A stretch of DNA of 62,089 nt from contig JAEUHE010000062.1 of assembly GCA_016793885.1 (NCBI GenBank), positions 1-62,089 of the forward strand. The letters run 5' to 3'. Positions 49,335 to 57,404 of the stretch are shown here, one piece after another. How positions within the stretch are numbered: the first letter of the stretch is position 1; every line of letters starts with the position of its first letter. Origin of the DNA: Verrucomicrobiales bacterium. Its GTDB lineage: Bacteria; Verrucomicrobiota; Verrucomicrobiia; Limisphaerales; UBA11320. Both the position numbers and the translations under genes were made by a program. Under the pieces are notes generated by a model. The model was not told where the DNA came from and did no database searches. It saw only the letters and a list, made by a program, of their open reading frames with translations.

Positions 49335-51014
49335 ATGCTGGCGACGTTGCGGATCAAAAATCTGGCCCTGGTCTCGGACCTGTGTCTGGAGCTCGAATCT
49401 GGGCTCAACGTGATCACCGGAGAAACGGGAGCGGGCAAATCGGTGATCATCGGTGCCCTGAGCCTGATCCTGGGTCAGCGGGCGGATCGCGGCCTCATCC
49501 GATCGGGAGAAGAACTCTGCGTGGTCGAGGCCGTCTTTAGCCTCGAGCCGGCGGGCAAGATCATCCCAGCTTTCCTGGAGGAGAATGGGCTGGAGCCTTG
49601 CGAGTCGCACCAACTCGTCATCAAGCGCAGCTTTCATCTCAATGGCACCAACCGGCAGTTCGTGAACGGTTCACCGACCACGCTGGCCGCCCTCAGCACC
49701 CTCGGCCAGTCCCTGGTGGACATGCACGGACCGCACGATCATCAATCCCTGCTCAGCACCAGCCGTCAGCTGAACATGCTGGATGCCTTCGGCCACCTGG
49801 AGGTTCCGCGTCAACTCTTTGCCGATCTCCTGTCGGAACTAAACCACCTCAAACAAGGGCTGGGGGAGCTGGCCGTGGACGAACGCACCTACGCCCAACA
49901 GTTGGACCTGCTCCGCTTTCAAGCTCAGGAAATCCAGGGAGCCCGCCTCCAGCCCGGTGAGGAAGGACCTCTTCAGGAGGCTTTCCAGAGGGCTAGCAAC
50001 GCCTCTCGGCTTACCGAACTCACGCGCACCGCCGTCGACCTGCTCAGCGACGGCGAGAACTCCGCGCTGTCCGCCGCAGCCCAGTTGGGCCGGACGCTTC
50101 AGGAATTTCAACGGCTCGATCCGCAAGCTCAGGAACTGCTGGTCATCCACGAGCAGGCCAGCCAATCCCTCCAAGAACTCTCCACCGCGCTGTCCCGCTA
50201 TGCCGACCGCCTCGAGGTGGATCCCCAACAGCTGGCTGAATTGGAGGAGCGGATCGGCCTGATCCAATCCCTGAAGCGAAAATATGGCGGCACGGTCGAC
50301 GAAGTAATCGCGTTCGGCGAAACCGCCGCCGAGAAGCTTCGAAAGCTCGAAGGCCGAGAGGCTGAGGTCGCCCGGATCAGGGCCGAGATGGCGCGCGTCG
50401 AGACCAAGCTTTGGCAAGCAGGCCAGGAGCTTTCCGGACAACGGCGCAAAGTGGCGCCCAAACTGGCCAAGGAGATCAGCAAGCAATTAAACGAGCTGGG
50501 CTTCCGCCAAAGCCAGTTCGCGGTCACTCTCCAAACCCAGACTCCCGGCAAGGAGGTCCAATCCGCCTTTCGCGGGCAGGGCCTGGATGAATTGGAATTC
50601 CTGTTCGCCCCCAACCCAGGCGAGCCTCAACACCCGCTTCGCCAGATCGCTTCCTCAGGCGAGATGGCCCGGGTGATGCTGGCGATCAAAACCGTGCTGG
50701 CTGCCCGGGACGATGTGCCCGTCCTGGTCTTCGACGAGGTTGATGCCAATGTCGGCGGCGAAACCGCCCAGGTGGTCGGCCTCAAAATGTCGCAGATCGC
50801 CAAGGATCGCCAGGTCCTCTGCATCACTCACCTCGCTCCGGTCGCCGCCTCAGCCAGAGCGCACTACGTTGTCAGCAAATGCGTCAAGAACGGACGGACG
50901 TGGAGCGCCATCGACCGCCTCGACCGACCAGCTCGAGTCACCGAACTGGCCCGAATGCTAGGCGGCCAATCCAATGCCGCGCGCCAGCACGCCGAAGCCC
51001 TGCTCCAAGAGTAG
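49335..51014 (+). CDS. recN: DNA repair protein RecN
   Basis: This 559-residue SMC-like ATPase starts at ATG 49335 ([20 protein letters not shown]). Walker A GETGAGKS follows at about 30-37, Walker B is [16 protein letters not shown] near 465, and a long helical coiled coil spans about 150-370. It helps process double-strand breaks before RecA loading. Length and motif order match the family. It is divergent from the MBL gene and is followed by the serine acetyltransferase gene after 95 bases. Confidence 0.95.
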   Translation: MLATLRIKNLALVSDLCLELESGLNVITGETGAGKSVIIGALSLILGQRADRGLIRSGEELCVVEAVFSLEPAGKIIPAFLEENGLEPCESHQLVIKRSFHLNGTNRQFVNGSPTTLAALSTLGQSLVDMHGPHDHQSLLSTSRQLNMLDAFGHLEVPRQLFADLLSELNHLKQGLGELAVDERTYAQQLDLLRFQAQEIQGARLQPGEEGPLQEAFQRASNASRLTELTRTAVDLLSDGENSALSAAAQLGRTLQEFQRLDPQAQELLVIHEQASQSLQELSTALSRYADRLEVDPQQLAELEERIGLIQSLKRKYGGTVDEVIAFGETAAEKLRKLEGREAEVARIRAEMARVETKLWQAGQELSGQRRKVAPKLAKEISKQLNELGFRQSQFAVTLQTQTPGKEVQSAFRGQGLDELEFLFAPNPGEPQHPLRQIASSGEMARVMLAIKTVLAARDDVPVLVFDEVDANVGGETAQVVGLKMSQIAKDRQVLCITHLAPVAASARAHYVVSKCVKNGRTWSAIDRLDRPARVTELARMLGGQSNAARQHAEALLQE

Positions 51015-51109
51015 CGCCCAAGGGGTCAGCGCCTGCCGGCCTTAACCCGCCGGTGAGATGGGGTTTCGCGGCCCTTGCCATCACCATCCGTCTCAGGAAT
51101 AGTCCTCCA

Positions 51110-52027
51110 GTGAATGTGACGGTCACCGACCTTACGAACGAACTCCTCAAGTCCTACGCCAAGACGGGAGGGATCAATCACTTGGACGGGAAGAACCTGC
51201 CCTCGAAGTCCTCGGTGGTGGACATCACCGTCGACCTTTTGCGCCTGCTCTTCCCCGGATTCTTTGATGATCAACCGCTCCACTCTTCCGAGTTGAAGGT
51301 CGGAACCGCCGCGCTCATGGACTCGGTCTTGGGCCGGCTCGAGGACGAAATTCGAAAGAGCTTCGAGTATTCCCCACCGCCGGGACAGAACAAGAAGGAC
51401 CTGCGCCAATCGGCCCACGAAACCGCCACTCTGTTCTTGCAGTCTCTCCCACAGCTCCGGGAATTGCTCCAAACCGATGCCGAAGCCGCGTACCGAGGAG
51501 ACCCTGCCGCACTCAGCAAGGAAGAGGTAATCGTCGCCTATCCGTTCATGGAGGCGGTGGCGGTCCAGCGACTGGCCCATCAGCTCTACCTCAAAAGCGT
51601 GGCGCTCATCCCCCGCATCATGACCGAATGGGCTCACAGCCGCACCGGGATGGACATCCACCCGGGAGCCAAAATCGGCACCCATTTCTTTGTCGATCAT
51701 TGCACCGGCACGGTCATCGGAGAAACCTGCGAGATTGGCAATCGAGTCAAGCTGTACCAGGGAGTCTCTCTGATCGCACGCTCCCTCTCCGGCGGCCAGG
51801 CGCTGCGCGGCATCAAACGGCATCCCACGGTTGAAGACGATGTCACCATCTATGCCGGTGCCACGATCATGGGCGGCGATACCGTGGTGGGAGCCCGCTC
51901 CACCATCGGAGCCAATGTCTTTCTCATGCAGAGTGTGCCCGCCGATTCACTGGTGCTTCCTGACGATGTGAAAGTCAAAGTGATGAGCAAGAAGGAGCAC
52001 CGGGCGGGGCAAACCACCGGATTGTAA
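51110..52027 (+). CDS. cysE: Serine O-acetyltransferase
   Basis: Acetylates serine with acetyl-CoA for cysteine synthesis. The gene probably starts at GTG 51110 (305 residues, VNVTVTDLTNELL), with a weak CAGGAA nearby at 51094; GTG 51116 is also possible, while the ATG at 50879 would overlap recN. The hexapeptide left-handed beta-helix lies at about 175-290 (M-D-I-H-P-G-A-K-I-G, H-C-T-G-T-V-I-G-E-T, V-K-L-Y-Q-G-V-S-L), with the catalytic Asp/His of D-I-H-P-G-A. The N-terminal helical domain (about 1-165) is long, as in EpsC/plant-like types. A GTG start with no strong Shine-Dalgarno is the least certain part. Confidence 0.88.
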   Translation: MNVTVTDLTNELLKSYAKTGGINHLDGKNLPSKSSVVDITVDLLRLLFPGFFDDQPLHSSELKVGTAALMDSVLGRLEDEIRKSFEYSPPPGQNKKDLRQSAHETATLFLQSLPQLRELLQTDAEAAYRGDPAALSKEEVIVAYPFMEAVAVQRLAHQLYLKSVALIPRIMTEWAHSRTGMDIHPGAKIGTHFFVDHCTGTVIGETCEIGNRVKLYQGVSLIARSLSGGQALRGIKRHPTVEDDVTIYAGATIMGGDTVVGARSTIGANVFLMQSVPADSLVLPDDVKVKVMSKKEHRAGQTTGL

Positions 52028-52076
52028 GGCTAACCTGCGTCGCTCCGCGAGGGCAACCTCGGCCGTCAGCACCGGG

Positions 52077-53114
52077 TCAACCGGCTCGCCGACAGACAAG
52101 CACACTTCGGTCGGCTGCCGTGGGCCGAAACTCCGGGGTTTCGAAACCGGACTCCCGAAGCAACTCCGCCATCTCCGAAATGGAGTAACATTTACCCTCG
52201 GTGATGTTCATCAACAACGCCGAGTAAGCGGCTGCCGGCAAGGGCCCCGACTTGTCCGCGCTGAGATGCACATCGTGGATCAGGAGCAATCCCCGCGCGG
52301 GCAACGCTTCGGCCGACCTCCTCAGCAGAAGCCTAACCTTCGGCACATCCCAATCGTGCAACACATTGGAGATGAGGTGAACATCGGCATCCGCCGGCCA
52401 CCGGTCTTGAAACATATCCCCCGCCACCACCTCAATCCGATCACCGAACCCCCGAGCTTGAATGCCCTGACGCGCGATGCGATCGACCGGTGGCTTCTCC
52501 AAGACCACCCCGGACAAGCCAGGATTCGCCGCCACCAAGCTGCAGGCGTAGATCCCCGAGCCGCCCGCCACATCCAGGAGCCGGCGCTGGCCCGACAGCG
52601 ACACAGATCGGGCCAGCGCCGGTCCCAGGTAAACTCCCCGACAATCCATGGCCGCGGTGAACTGCCCCGCAAAGGCCTCCTCTTCCATGGCCTGCGCCCA
52701 GGCTCTCTGATCCTGAAGGCTGGCCCAATTGGCCGGCTTGCCGGTGCGCAGCACTGTCAGGTAATCCTTCGTGACCGGACGATCCTTCATCGATCCATAA
52801 TAGGGCCCGATGAACCAGGGCGATGTCTTGACCAAATGCTCCCGTGCCACGGGAGTCAGATGCATCCGCTGATCCCGCTCCTCCAGCAATCCCATCGCCT
52901 TGAAAAGGGTGATCATCACATCCGTTGGTCGCTCGTGGATCTGGAAGTGACGGCAAATCCCAGGAACGTCGCTCGGCTGAGTCTCCAGCCAGGTGAACAG
53001 GTCCAGCCACACCAAGGCAGCCGCCAGCAAATCGGTGGCATAGAGACCATCACGATAGCGATAGATTGAGAGCGGGTCGGTCGTTGGTGCCTGAGTCAGG
53101 TCGAATGGTGCCAC
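52077..53114 (-). CDS. SAM-dependent O-methyltransferase (family 2)
   Basis: The 345-residue protein has an N-terminal winged-helix dimerisation domain (about 20-105, with L-T-P-V-A-R-E-H-L) and a Rossmann methyltransferase domain. L-L-D-V-A-G-G-S-G-I-Y-A is the SAM-binding motif I, and L-I-S-N-V-L-H-D-W carries the catalytic His. The order fits the acetylserotonin/CrtF-type O-methyltransferases. It may methylate a small hydroxylated aromatic or ester. Its neighbours (serine acetyltransferase downstream on the other strand) do not reveal the substrate. Confidence 0.85.
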   Translation of the reverse strand: MAPFDLTQAPTTDPLSIYRYRDGLYATDLLAAALVWLDLFTWLETQPSDVPGICRHFQIHERPTDVMITLFKAMGLLEERDQRMHLTPVAREHLVKTSPWFIGPYYGSMKDRPVTKDYLTVLRTGKPANWASLQDQRAWAQAMEEEAFAGQFTAAMDCRGVYLGPALARSVSLSGQRRLLDVAGGSGIYACSLVAANPGLSGVVLEKPPVDRIARQGIQARGFGDRIEVVAGDMFQDRWPADADVHLISNVLHDWDVPKVRLLLRRSAEALPARGLLLIHDVHLSADKSGPLPAAAYSALLMNITEGKCYSISEMAELLRESGFETPEFRPTAADRSVLVCRRAG

Positions 53115-53155
53115 GACCCAAGCCTATCCCTCCGGAAAACCTGGCTCAACTCTCT

Positions 53156-54925
53156 TTAGAAGCTCAGATCCACCACTCCAGGGGTATCCTCTCCCGGCTT
53201 CAAGGTGGCCATTTCCGCCCCCGTGATCGTGCGAGGCGGAGCTGCAGGAACTGCCGGGGCCGCCGCGGGAGCCACAGCAGCAGGAGCAGCAGCAGGAGCA
53301 GCAGCAGGAGCAGCAGCAGGGGCAATCCGCTGAGGAGTAGGAGGAGCGGAGTTAGGGGGAGACTTTGCCGGGGGGGCGGCCGGTCCCACGCCGAACAGCA
53401 TCGCGGTGAGCTGCTCGGTCGTCATGGCCGATGCCCCTTTCATTAAGGTCTGCACATCAGGCAGCGGGGCTGGACTCGCAGCCACCACGGCTGCTGGCTC
53501 ACTCGCCGGTGCCACCGGCACGGGCGCCGCTGCTGAGGTTACCGGGACGGGAGCTGGGGTCACTGAAGTTCGCTCCGCCTCCAGCACAGCCGCAACGGGG
53601 GGCGCAACGGGGGGCGCAACGGACGGGACGGGAACAGGCGAAGGAGGGGCAGGTTGGGAGGCCGGCGCAGCCGGCTCTGCGGAAGCCACGGCCGAGGGTG
53701 CCGCTGAATCGTCGGCTCCCCCCATCAAAGAGGCCAAATCCACCGGGCCAGGAGGCAGGACGGTCGGAGTAGGTGCGGATGGAGCCGGAGCGACCGGTGG
53801 CGTGGTCAGGCTGGCGGCATTGGCAGCAGTGCTCGGAGTGGCTCCCGACGCAGGAGCACTCGGCAAACCCGCCGAAGCAGGGGCCTCGGGCTGCCGCAGT
53901 AAATCGGCGATCTGACTCTGGCTCATTTCTCCACCGGAAGCAGAGGCCGAACTCATCGGCGCAGACTGAGTTGAGGCAGCTACCACTGGCGAAACAGTTT
54001 CGTGGGCTGAGGCCGCACCGGCAGGCATGGCAGGAACCGAGGCGATCTCTTCGGCCCTCAGTTCGGGTTCCCGCGGCGGCGGCGCGGTCGGGTCCACCAC
54101 CGACAGGGGGTCCAAGCCCGGGGTGGGCGTGATCGCAGTCTCTGGAGCCGCCACCACTCCCAGCGCAGAGGGTTCGGCGGACTCCGAATGGAGCTCATGA
54201 GCATCGTGCGGGGGCGTGCTGGATGCCAGGGCATGCTCAGGCACGTGCGCTGCATCAGCCGAGGCGACGACTGCATGCGCCCCGACAGCCGGAGCTTGCG
54301 GGTGCAGACGAACCTGAGCCACGAGCCAGGCCATCGCGCCGCTCCACAGCAGCAGCAAGAAGCCAGCACTCATCAACAACCGGTGCTGTCCGGAAGCGAT
54401 GGACTCACCCGCCATCTGCCTGGTCTCCTCCAGCAGTTCAGCAACCTTCTCGGCGTGTTGGAGTCGGGCCTCCGCATACTCGGTGCGAAAACGCTCCATG
54501 GCAAAAGGTCCGGGAGCAGCCGCGTGCTTCTGCACCTGGTCCGCCTGAGGGATCAATTTCTTGCGGAAATGGGTGGCCAGCCCGATGAGCTCCTTGCGAA
54601 CCGGGCCCTGGATGGGTGCCTGTTCCGCCAAAACCCCCAACTGGTGTTGCAGTGCCTCCACCGCCTCGCTCTTTTTCCGCCTCAGCTCAGGCCGATCCGG
54701 AGCCAACATGATCGCCCGGGTGCTCTCATCCAGGTCAGACAGCAGGCCCTGATAATCCGTAAGGCCTACGAAAAGCTCCTGCTGGGTTCGGATGGAGGCA
54801 GCCAGGCCAAAGGTGTTCACCCAAGCCATGAGGTGAGCACCCACGATCGTGACCAGGGCGAGGCCAAGCATCCACGGGAGCCCAGGCACAGTCCTCCACC
54901 GAGTTCCGAATGACTTTTCAGCCAT
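53156..54925 (-). CDS. Two-TM membrane protein with periplasmic helical domain and long Pro/Ala-rich tail
   Basis: I start it at ATG 54925 (589 residues), because GGAGGAGGG lies 8 bases upstream. A first TM segment (about 19-38) leads to a helical domain (about 45-175) that resembles the four-helix bundle of chemoreceptors; a second TM (about 181-202, LLMSAGFLLLLWSGAMAWLV) follows. The rest is Pro/Ala/Ser-rich and low-complexity, with short conserved-looking islands: EMSQSQIADLLRQPE, VDLASLMGGADDS, DVQTLMKGASAMTTEQLTAM and GVVDLSF at the end. The first recalls FliM/FliN N-termini (S-Q-x-x-I-D-x-L-L). Function unknown; it could tether soluble proteins to the membrane. Codon microsatellites (12-base units) encode the linker. 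Confidence 0.65.
   Translation of the reverse strand: MAEKSFGTRWRTVPGLPWMLGLALVTIVGAHLMAWVNTFGLAASIRTQQELFVGLTDYQGLLSDLDESTRAIMLAPDRPELRRKKSEAVEALQHQLGVLAEQAPIQGPVRKELIGLATHFRKKLIPQADQVQKHAAAPGPFAMERFRTEYAEARLQHAEKVAELLEETRQMAGESIASGQHRLLMSAGFLLLLWSGAMAWLVAQVRLHPQAPAVGAHAVVASADAAHVPEHALASSTPPHDAHELHSESAEPSALGVVAAPETAITPTPGLDPLSVVDPTAPPPREPELRAEEIASVPAMPAGAASAHETVSPVVAASTQSAPMSSASASGGEMSQSQIADLLRQPEAPASAGLPSAPASGATPSTAANAASLTTPPVAPAPSAPTPTVLPPGPVDLASLMGGADDSAAPSAVASAEPAAPASQPAPPSPVPVPSVAPPVAPPVAAVLEAERTSVTPAPVPVTSAAAPVPVAPASEPAAVVAASPAPLPDVQTLMKGASAMTTEQLTAMLFGVGPAAPPAKSPPNSAPPTPQRIAPAAAPAAAPAAAPAAVAPAAAPAVPAAPPRTITGAEMATLKPGEDTPGVVDLSF
53275..53320. repeat. 12-base tandem repeat CAGCAGCAGGAG x4 in a Pro/Ala linker
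   Basis: About four copies of a 12-base unit encode A-P-A-A on the minus strand. A second 12-base repeat, CGCAACGGGGGG x2 plus CGCAACGGACGG, lies at 53591-53626 in the same gene. Copy number could vary between strains. Confidence 0.6.
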
Positions 54926-55219
54926 CGAGCAACCCTCCTCCAGAGCCCTGGTGTCCGACAGAATAGTGGTGCACAGGTTTACGTAGTCGTCTCCTCCAGC
55001 CGAAGACACTTCCTCCCCATCTAATCGGGCGTTGAGCCAGAAGGGTTAACTACAAATTATAGTTCAGGTCCAGGAGCCGAACTCGGGCGTGTATCATCAG
55101 ATTCCGACCGATGACAAGGGGATTCCAGAAGACTTTCCACCCTTAGAAACTGATTGAGGCTTGCCACGCTGACTGCATCCCGATTGGATCTAGGGCGTCG
55201 AAGGCATTGCATCGGAACC

Positions 55220-56680
55220 ATGCAGAATTACCCAAAGCATTATTGTGGCGTTTTTGGCATTTTCGGACATCCCAACGCTGCGGAGTTGACGTATTACGGG
55301 CTTTACGCCCTTCAACACCGCGGACAGGAGAGCGCCGGGATTGTCGCGTCGGACGGCCGCCAGTTCCGCACCCACAAAGGGATGGGATTGGTCTCCCAGA
55401 TCTTCAACGGGGAGGTTCTGCATGACTTGGTTGGAAAAATGGCGGTGGGACACACCCGCTATTCCACCACCGGCTCGTCCCAGCTCAAGAACGCCCAACC
55501 TCTCACGGTTGATTGCGCCCGTGGCCAGATCGCCATCGCGCACAACGGCAATCTGACCAACGCCGCCGCCCTGCGGGAGGAGTTGGAGATGCAAGGCTCC
55601 ATCTTTCAGACCACGGTCGACAGCGAAATCATCCTTCACCTGCTGGCCCAGCCCGACGGAGGCAACCTGCTCAACACCCTGGTGCAGACCCTGCACCGCA
55701 TCGAAGGTGCCTATTCCCTGGCCATCATGACCGAGAATGAGCTGGTGGGCGCTCGGGACCCCTACGGTTTCCGCCCACTGTGCATTGGCAAAGTGGACGA
55801 TGCCTATGTTCTCGCCAGTGAAACCTGCGCCCTGGACCTTATCCATGCCAAGTTCGTGCGGGATGTAGAGCCCGGTGAAATCGTCATCATCAACGAGAAG
55901 GGGCTCCAAAGCCTGAAAGCTTTCCCCGAGCATACGCAGCGCGCCTTCTGCATCTTCGAATACGTCTATTTCGCCCGTCCTGACAGTGTTCTTGCCAACC
56001 GAACGGTTTACAAAGCCCGAGTGGACATGGGACGTCAACTGGCCCGGGAAAGCGGTGTCGAAGCCGATATCGTGGTTCCGGTGCCGGACAGCGGAAACTA
56101 CGCGGCCCTGGGTTATTCGCTCGAATCAGGCATTCCCTACGAAATCGCCTTCATCCGGAACCACTACGTGGGCCGCAGTTTCCTGCAACCATCCCAGCTC
56201 ATTCGTGACTTCAACGTGCGGGTCAAACTGAACTTGATTCCCGAGTTGGTGAAGGACAAACGAGTGGTGATTGTGGACGATTCCATCGTCCGGGGCACCA
56301 CCTGCAAAACTCGGGTCAACACCTTGAAGGAAGCCGGCGCCAAAGAGGTGCACGTGCGCGTCAGCTGCCCGCCGCACATGAACCCGTGCGTGTACGGCAT
56401 CGATTTCCCGGATCGGCGCAAGCTCATGGCCGCGAACTACAGCATCGATGAGATTCGCAAGTATCTGAATGCCGACTCGCTGGCGTATCTTTCCCTCGAT
56501 GGCATGGTCCAGGCCACTGGCCACCCCAAGTCCTCGTTTTGCATGGCCTGCTACGATGGCGTCTACCCGGTCGCTTACGATCAAAGCCTCGACAAGGAAA
56601 TCATCGAACGCCGCCGCAAACGCTTCGAAAGCCTGGGCGAAGCCCTGGACAAAGAGAAACGCCAGATCAAGCTGCTTTAG
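55220..56680 (+). CDS. purF: Amidophosphoribosyltransferase
   Basis: Catalyses the first committed step of purine synthesis. I start it at ATG 55220 (486 residues) rather than at 55154, because the nucleophile Cys (C9 in MQNYPKHYCGVFGIFG) then follows an eight-residue propeptide, as in Bacillus-type enzymes. Glutaminase marks (A-L-Q-H-R-G-Q-E-S-A-G-I, H-N-G-N-L-T-N) are followed by the PRPP-binding loop V-V-I-V-D-D-S-I-V-R-G-T-T. Cys residues in FCIFEY, NPCVYG and FCMAC fit the [4Fe-4S] of this type. The upstream 210 bases show no purine riboswitch. The next gene, an ECF-type sigma factor, follows after 94 bases. Confidence 0.95.
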   Translation: MQNYPKHYCGVFGIFGHPNAAELTYYGLYALQHRGQESAGIVASDGRQFRTHKGMGLVSQIFNGEVLHDLVGKMAVGHTRYSTTGSSQLKNAQPLTVDCARGQIAIAHNGNLTNAAALREELEMQGSIFQTTVDSEIILHLLAQPDGGNLLNTLVQTLHRIEGAYSLAIMTENELVGARDPYGFRPLCIGKVDDAYVLASETCALDLIHAKFVRDVEPGEIVIINEKGLQSLKAFPEHTQRAFCIFEYVYFARPDSVLANRTVYKARVDMGRQLARESGVEADIVVPVPDSGNYAALGYSLESGIPYEIAFIRNHYVGRSFLQPSQLIRDFNVRVKLNLIPELVKDKRVVIVDDSIVRGTTCKTRVNTLKEAGAKEVHVRVSCPPHMNPCVYGIDFPDRRKLMAANYSIDEIRKYLNADSLAYLSLDGMVQATGHPKSSFCMACYDGVYPVAYDQSLDKEIIERRRKRFESLGEALDKEKRQIKLL

Positions 56681-56774
56681 CAGGTTCGGCGTCCCTTCCC
56701 GGTTCGGTGCCACCTCCGCCACCGGAATGTTTGGCTTGCTTCCTATCGACCGGAGGAAGAGCATCCCAGCTACT

Positions 56775-57404
56775 ATGAAGCGCGCTGGGACCGATCCGTT
56801 GCCAACCCGGGCGAGTCTACTGGAACGACTCAAAGATCCCGAGGACCAGGACAGCCATCGGGAATTTTACGACCTCTACCGCAACCTCATTTATGGGGTG
56901 GCGATGAAATACGGGCTCTCCGACGCCGACGCCCAGGACATCATTCAGGAGACCATGCGCTCGGTCACACAAAAGCTCGCCGAATTCCAATACGATCCCA
57001 AGGTGGGCTCCTTTAAAGGCTGGCTGCTGCAGAATACCAAATGGCGGATTATTGAACTGCTCCGCACCCAAAAGAAGCACCTCAAGAAGCCGTCCACCAG
57101 CGGAGACGACTCTCGCCGAACCGGCACGATGGAGCGCGTTCCCGACCCCAGCGGAAATAACCTGGATGAGATCTGGGAGGGAGAATGGCAGCGCACCCTG
57201 CTCGAACGAGCGGTGACGAAGGTGCGCCAGGAAGTCCGGCCGCTCCAATTTCAGATTTTTGACTGCTACGTCCTGAAACAATGGCCCGTCGAGAAGGTGG
57301 CCAAAACCCTGGGCGTCAGCGCAACCCAGGCCTACATCGCCAAACTTCGCGTGGGCAAGAAGCTGCGCGATGAGATTAAGCGCCTCGAGACGCAGCTAAT
57401 CTAG
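56775..57404 (+). CDS. ECF-like RNA polymerase sigma factor
   Basis: The 209-residue protein starts at ATG 56775 (MKRAGTDPLPTRASL). Region 2 (about 25-100) has F-Y-D-L-Y-R-N-L-I-Y-G-V-A, D-A-Q-D-I-I-Q-E-T and F-K-G-W-L-L-Q-N-T-K-W-R-I-I. Region 4 (about 155-205) has V-E-K-V-A-K-T-L-G-V-S-A-T-Q-A-Y-I-A-K-L. The order with no region 3 is that of extracytoplasmic-function sigma factors of the planctomycete/verrucomicrobial groups. No anti-sigma gene is next to it. Its TAG shares the four bases CTAG with the stop of the convergent formate dehydrogenase gene. The upstream in-frame extension overlaps purF and is rejected. Confidence 0.85.
   Translation: MKRAGTDPLPTRASLLERLKDPEDQDSHREFYDLYRNLIYGVAMKYGLSDADAQDIIQETMRSVTQKLAEFQYDPKVGSFKGWLLQNTKWRIIELLRTQKKHLKKPSTSGDDSRRTGTMERVPDPSGNNLDEIWEGEWQRTLLERAVTKVRQEVRPLQFQIFDCYVLKQWPVEKVAKTLGVSATQAYIAKLRVGKKLRDEIKRLETQLI

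Noticed and set aside
55010-55219. Purine riboswitch before purF
   Set aside because: The leader lacks the conserved junction and loop bases; nothing beyond ordinary sequence could be supported.
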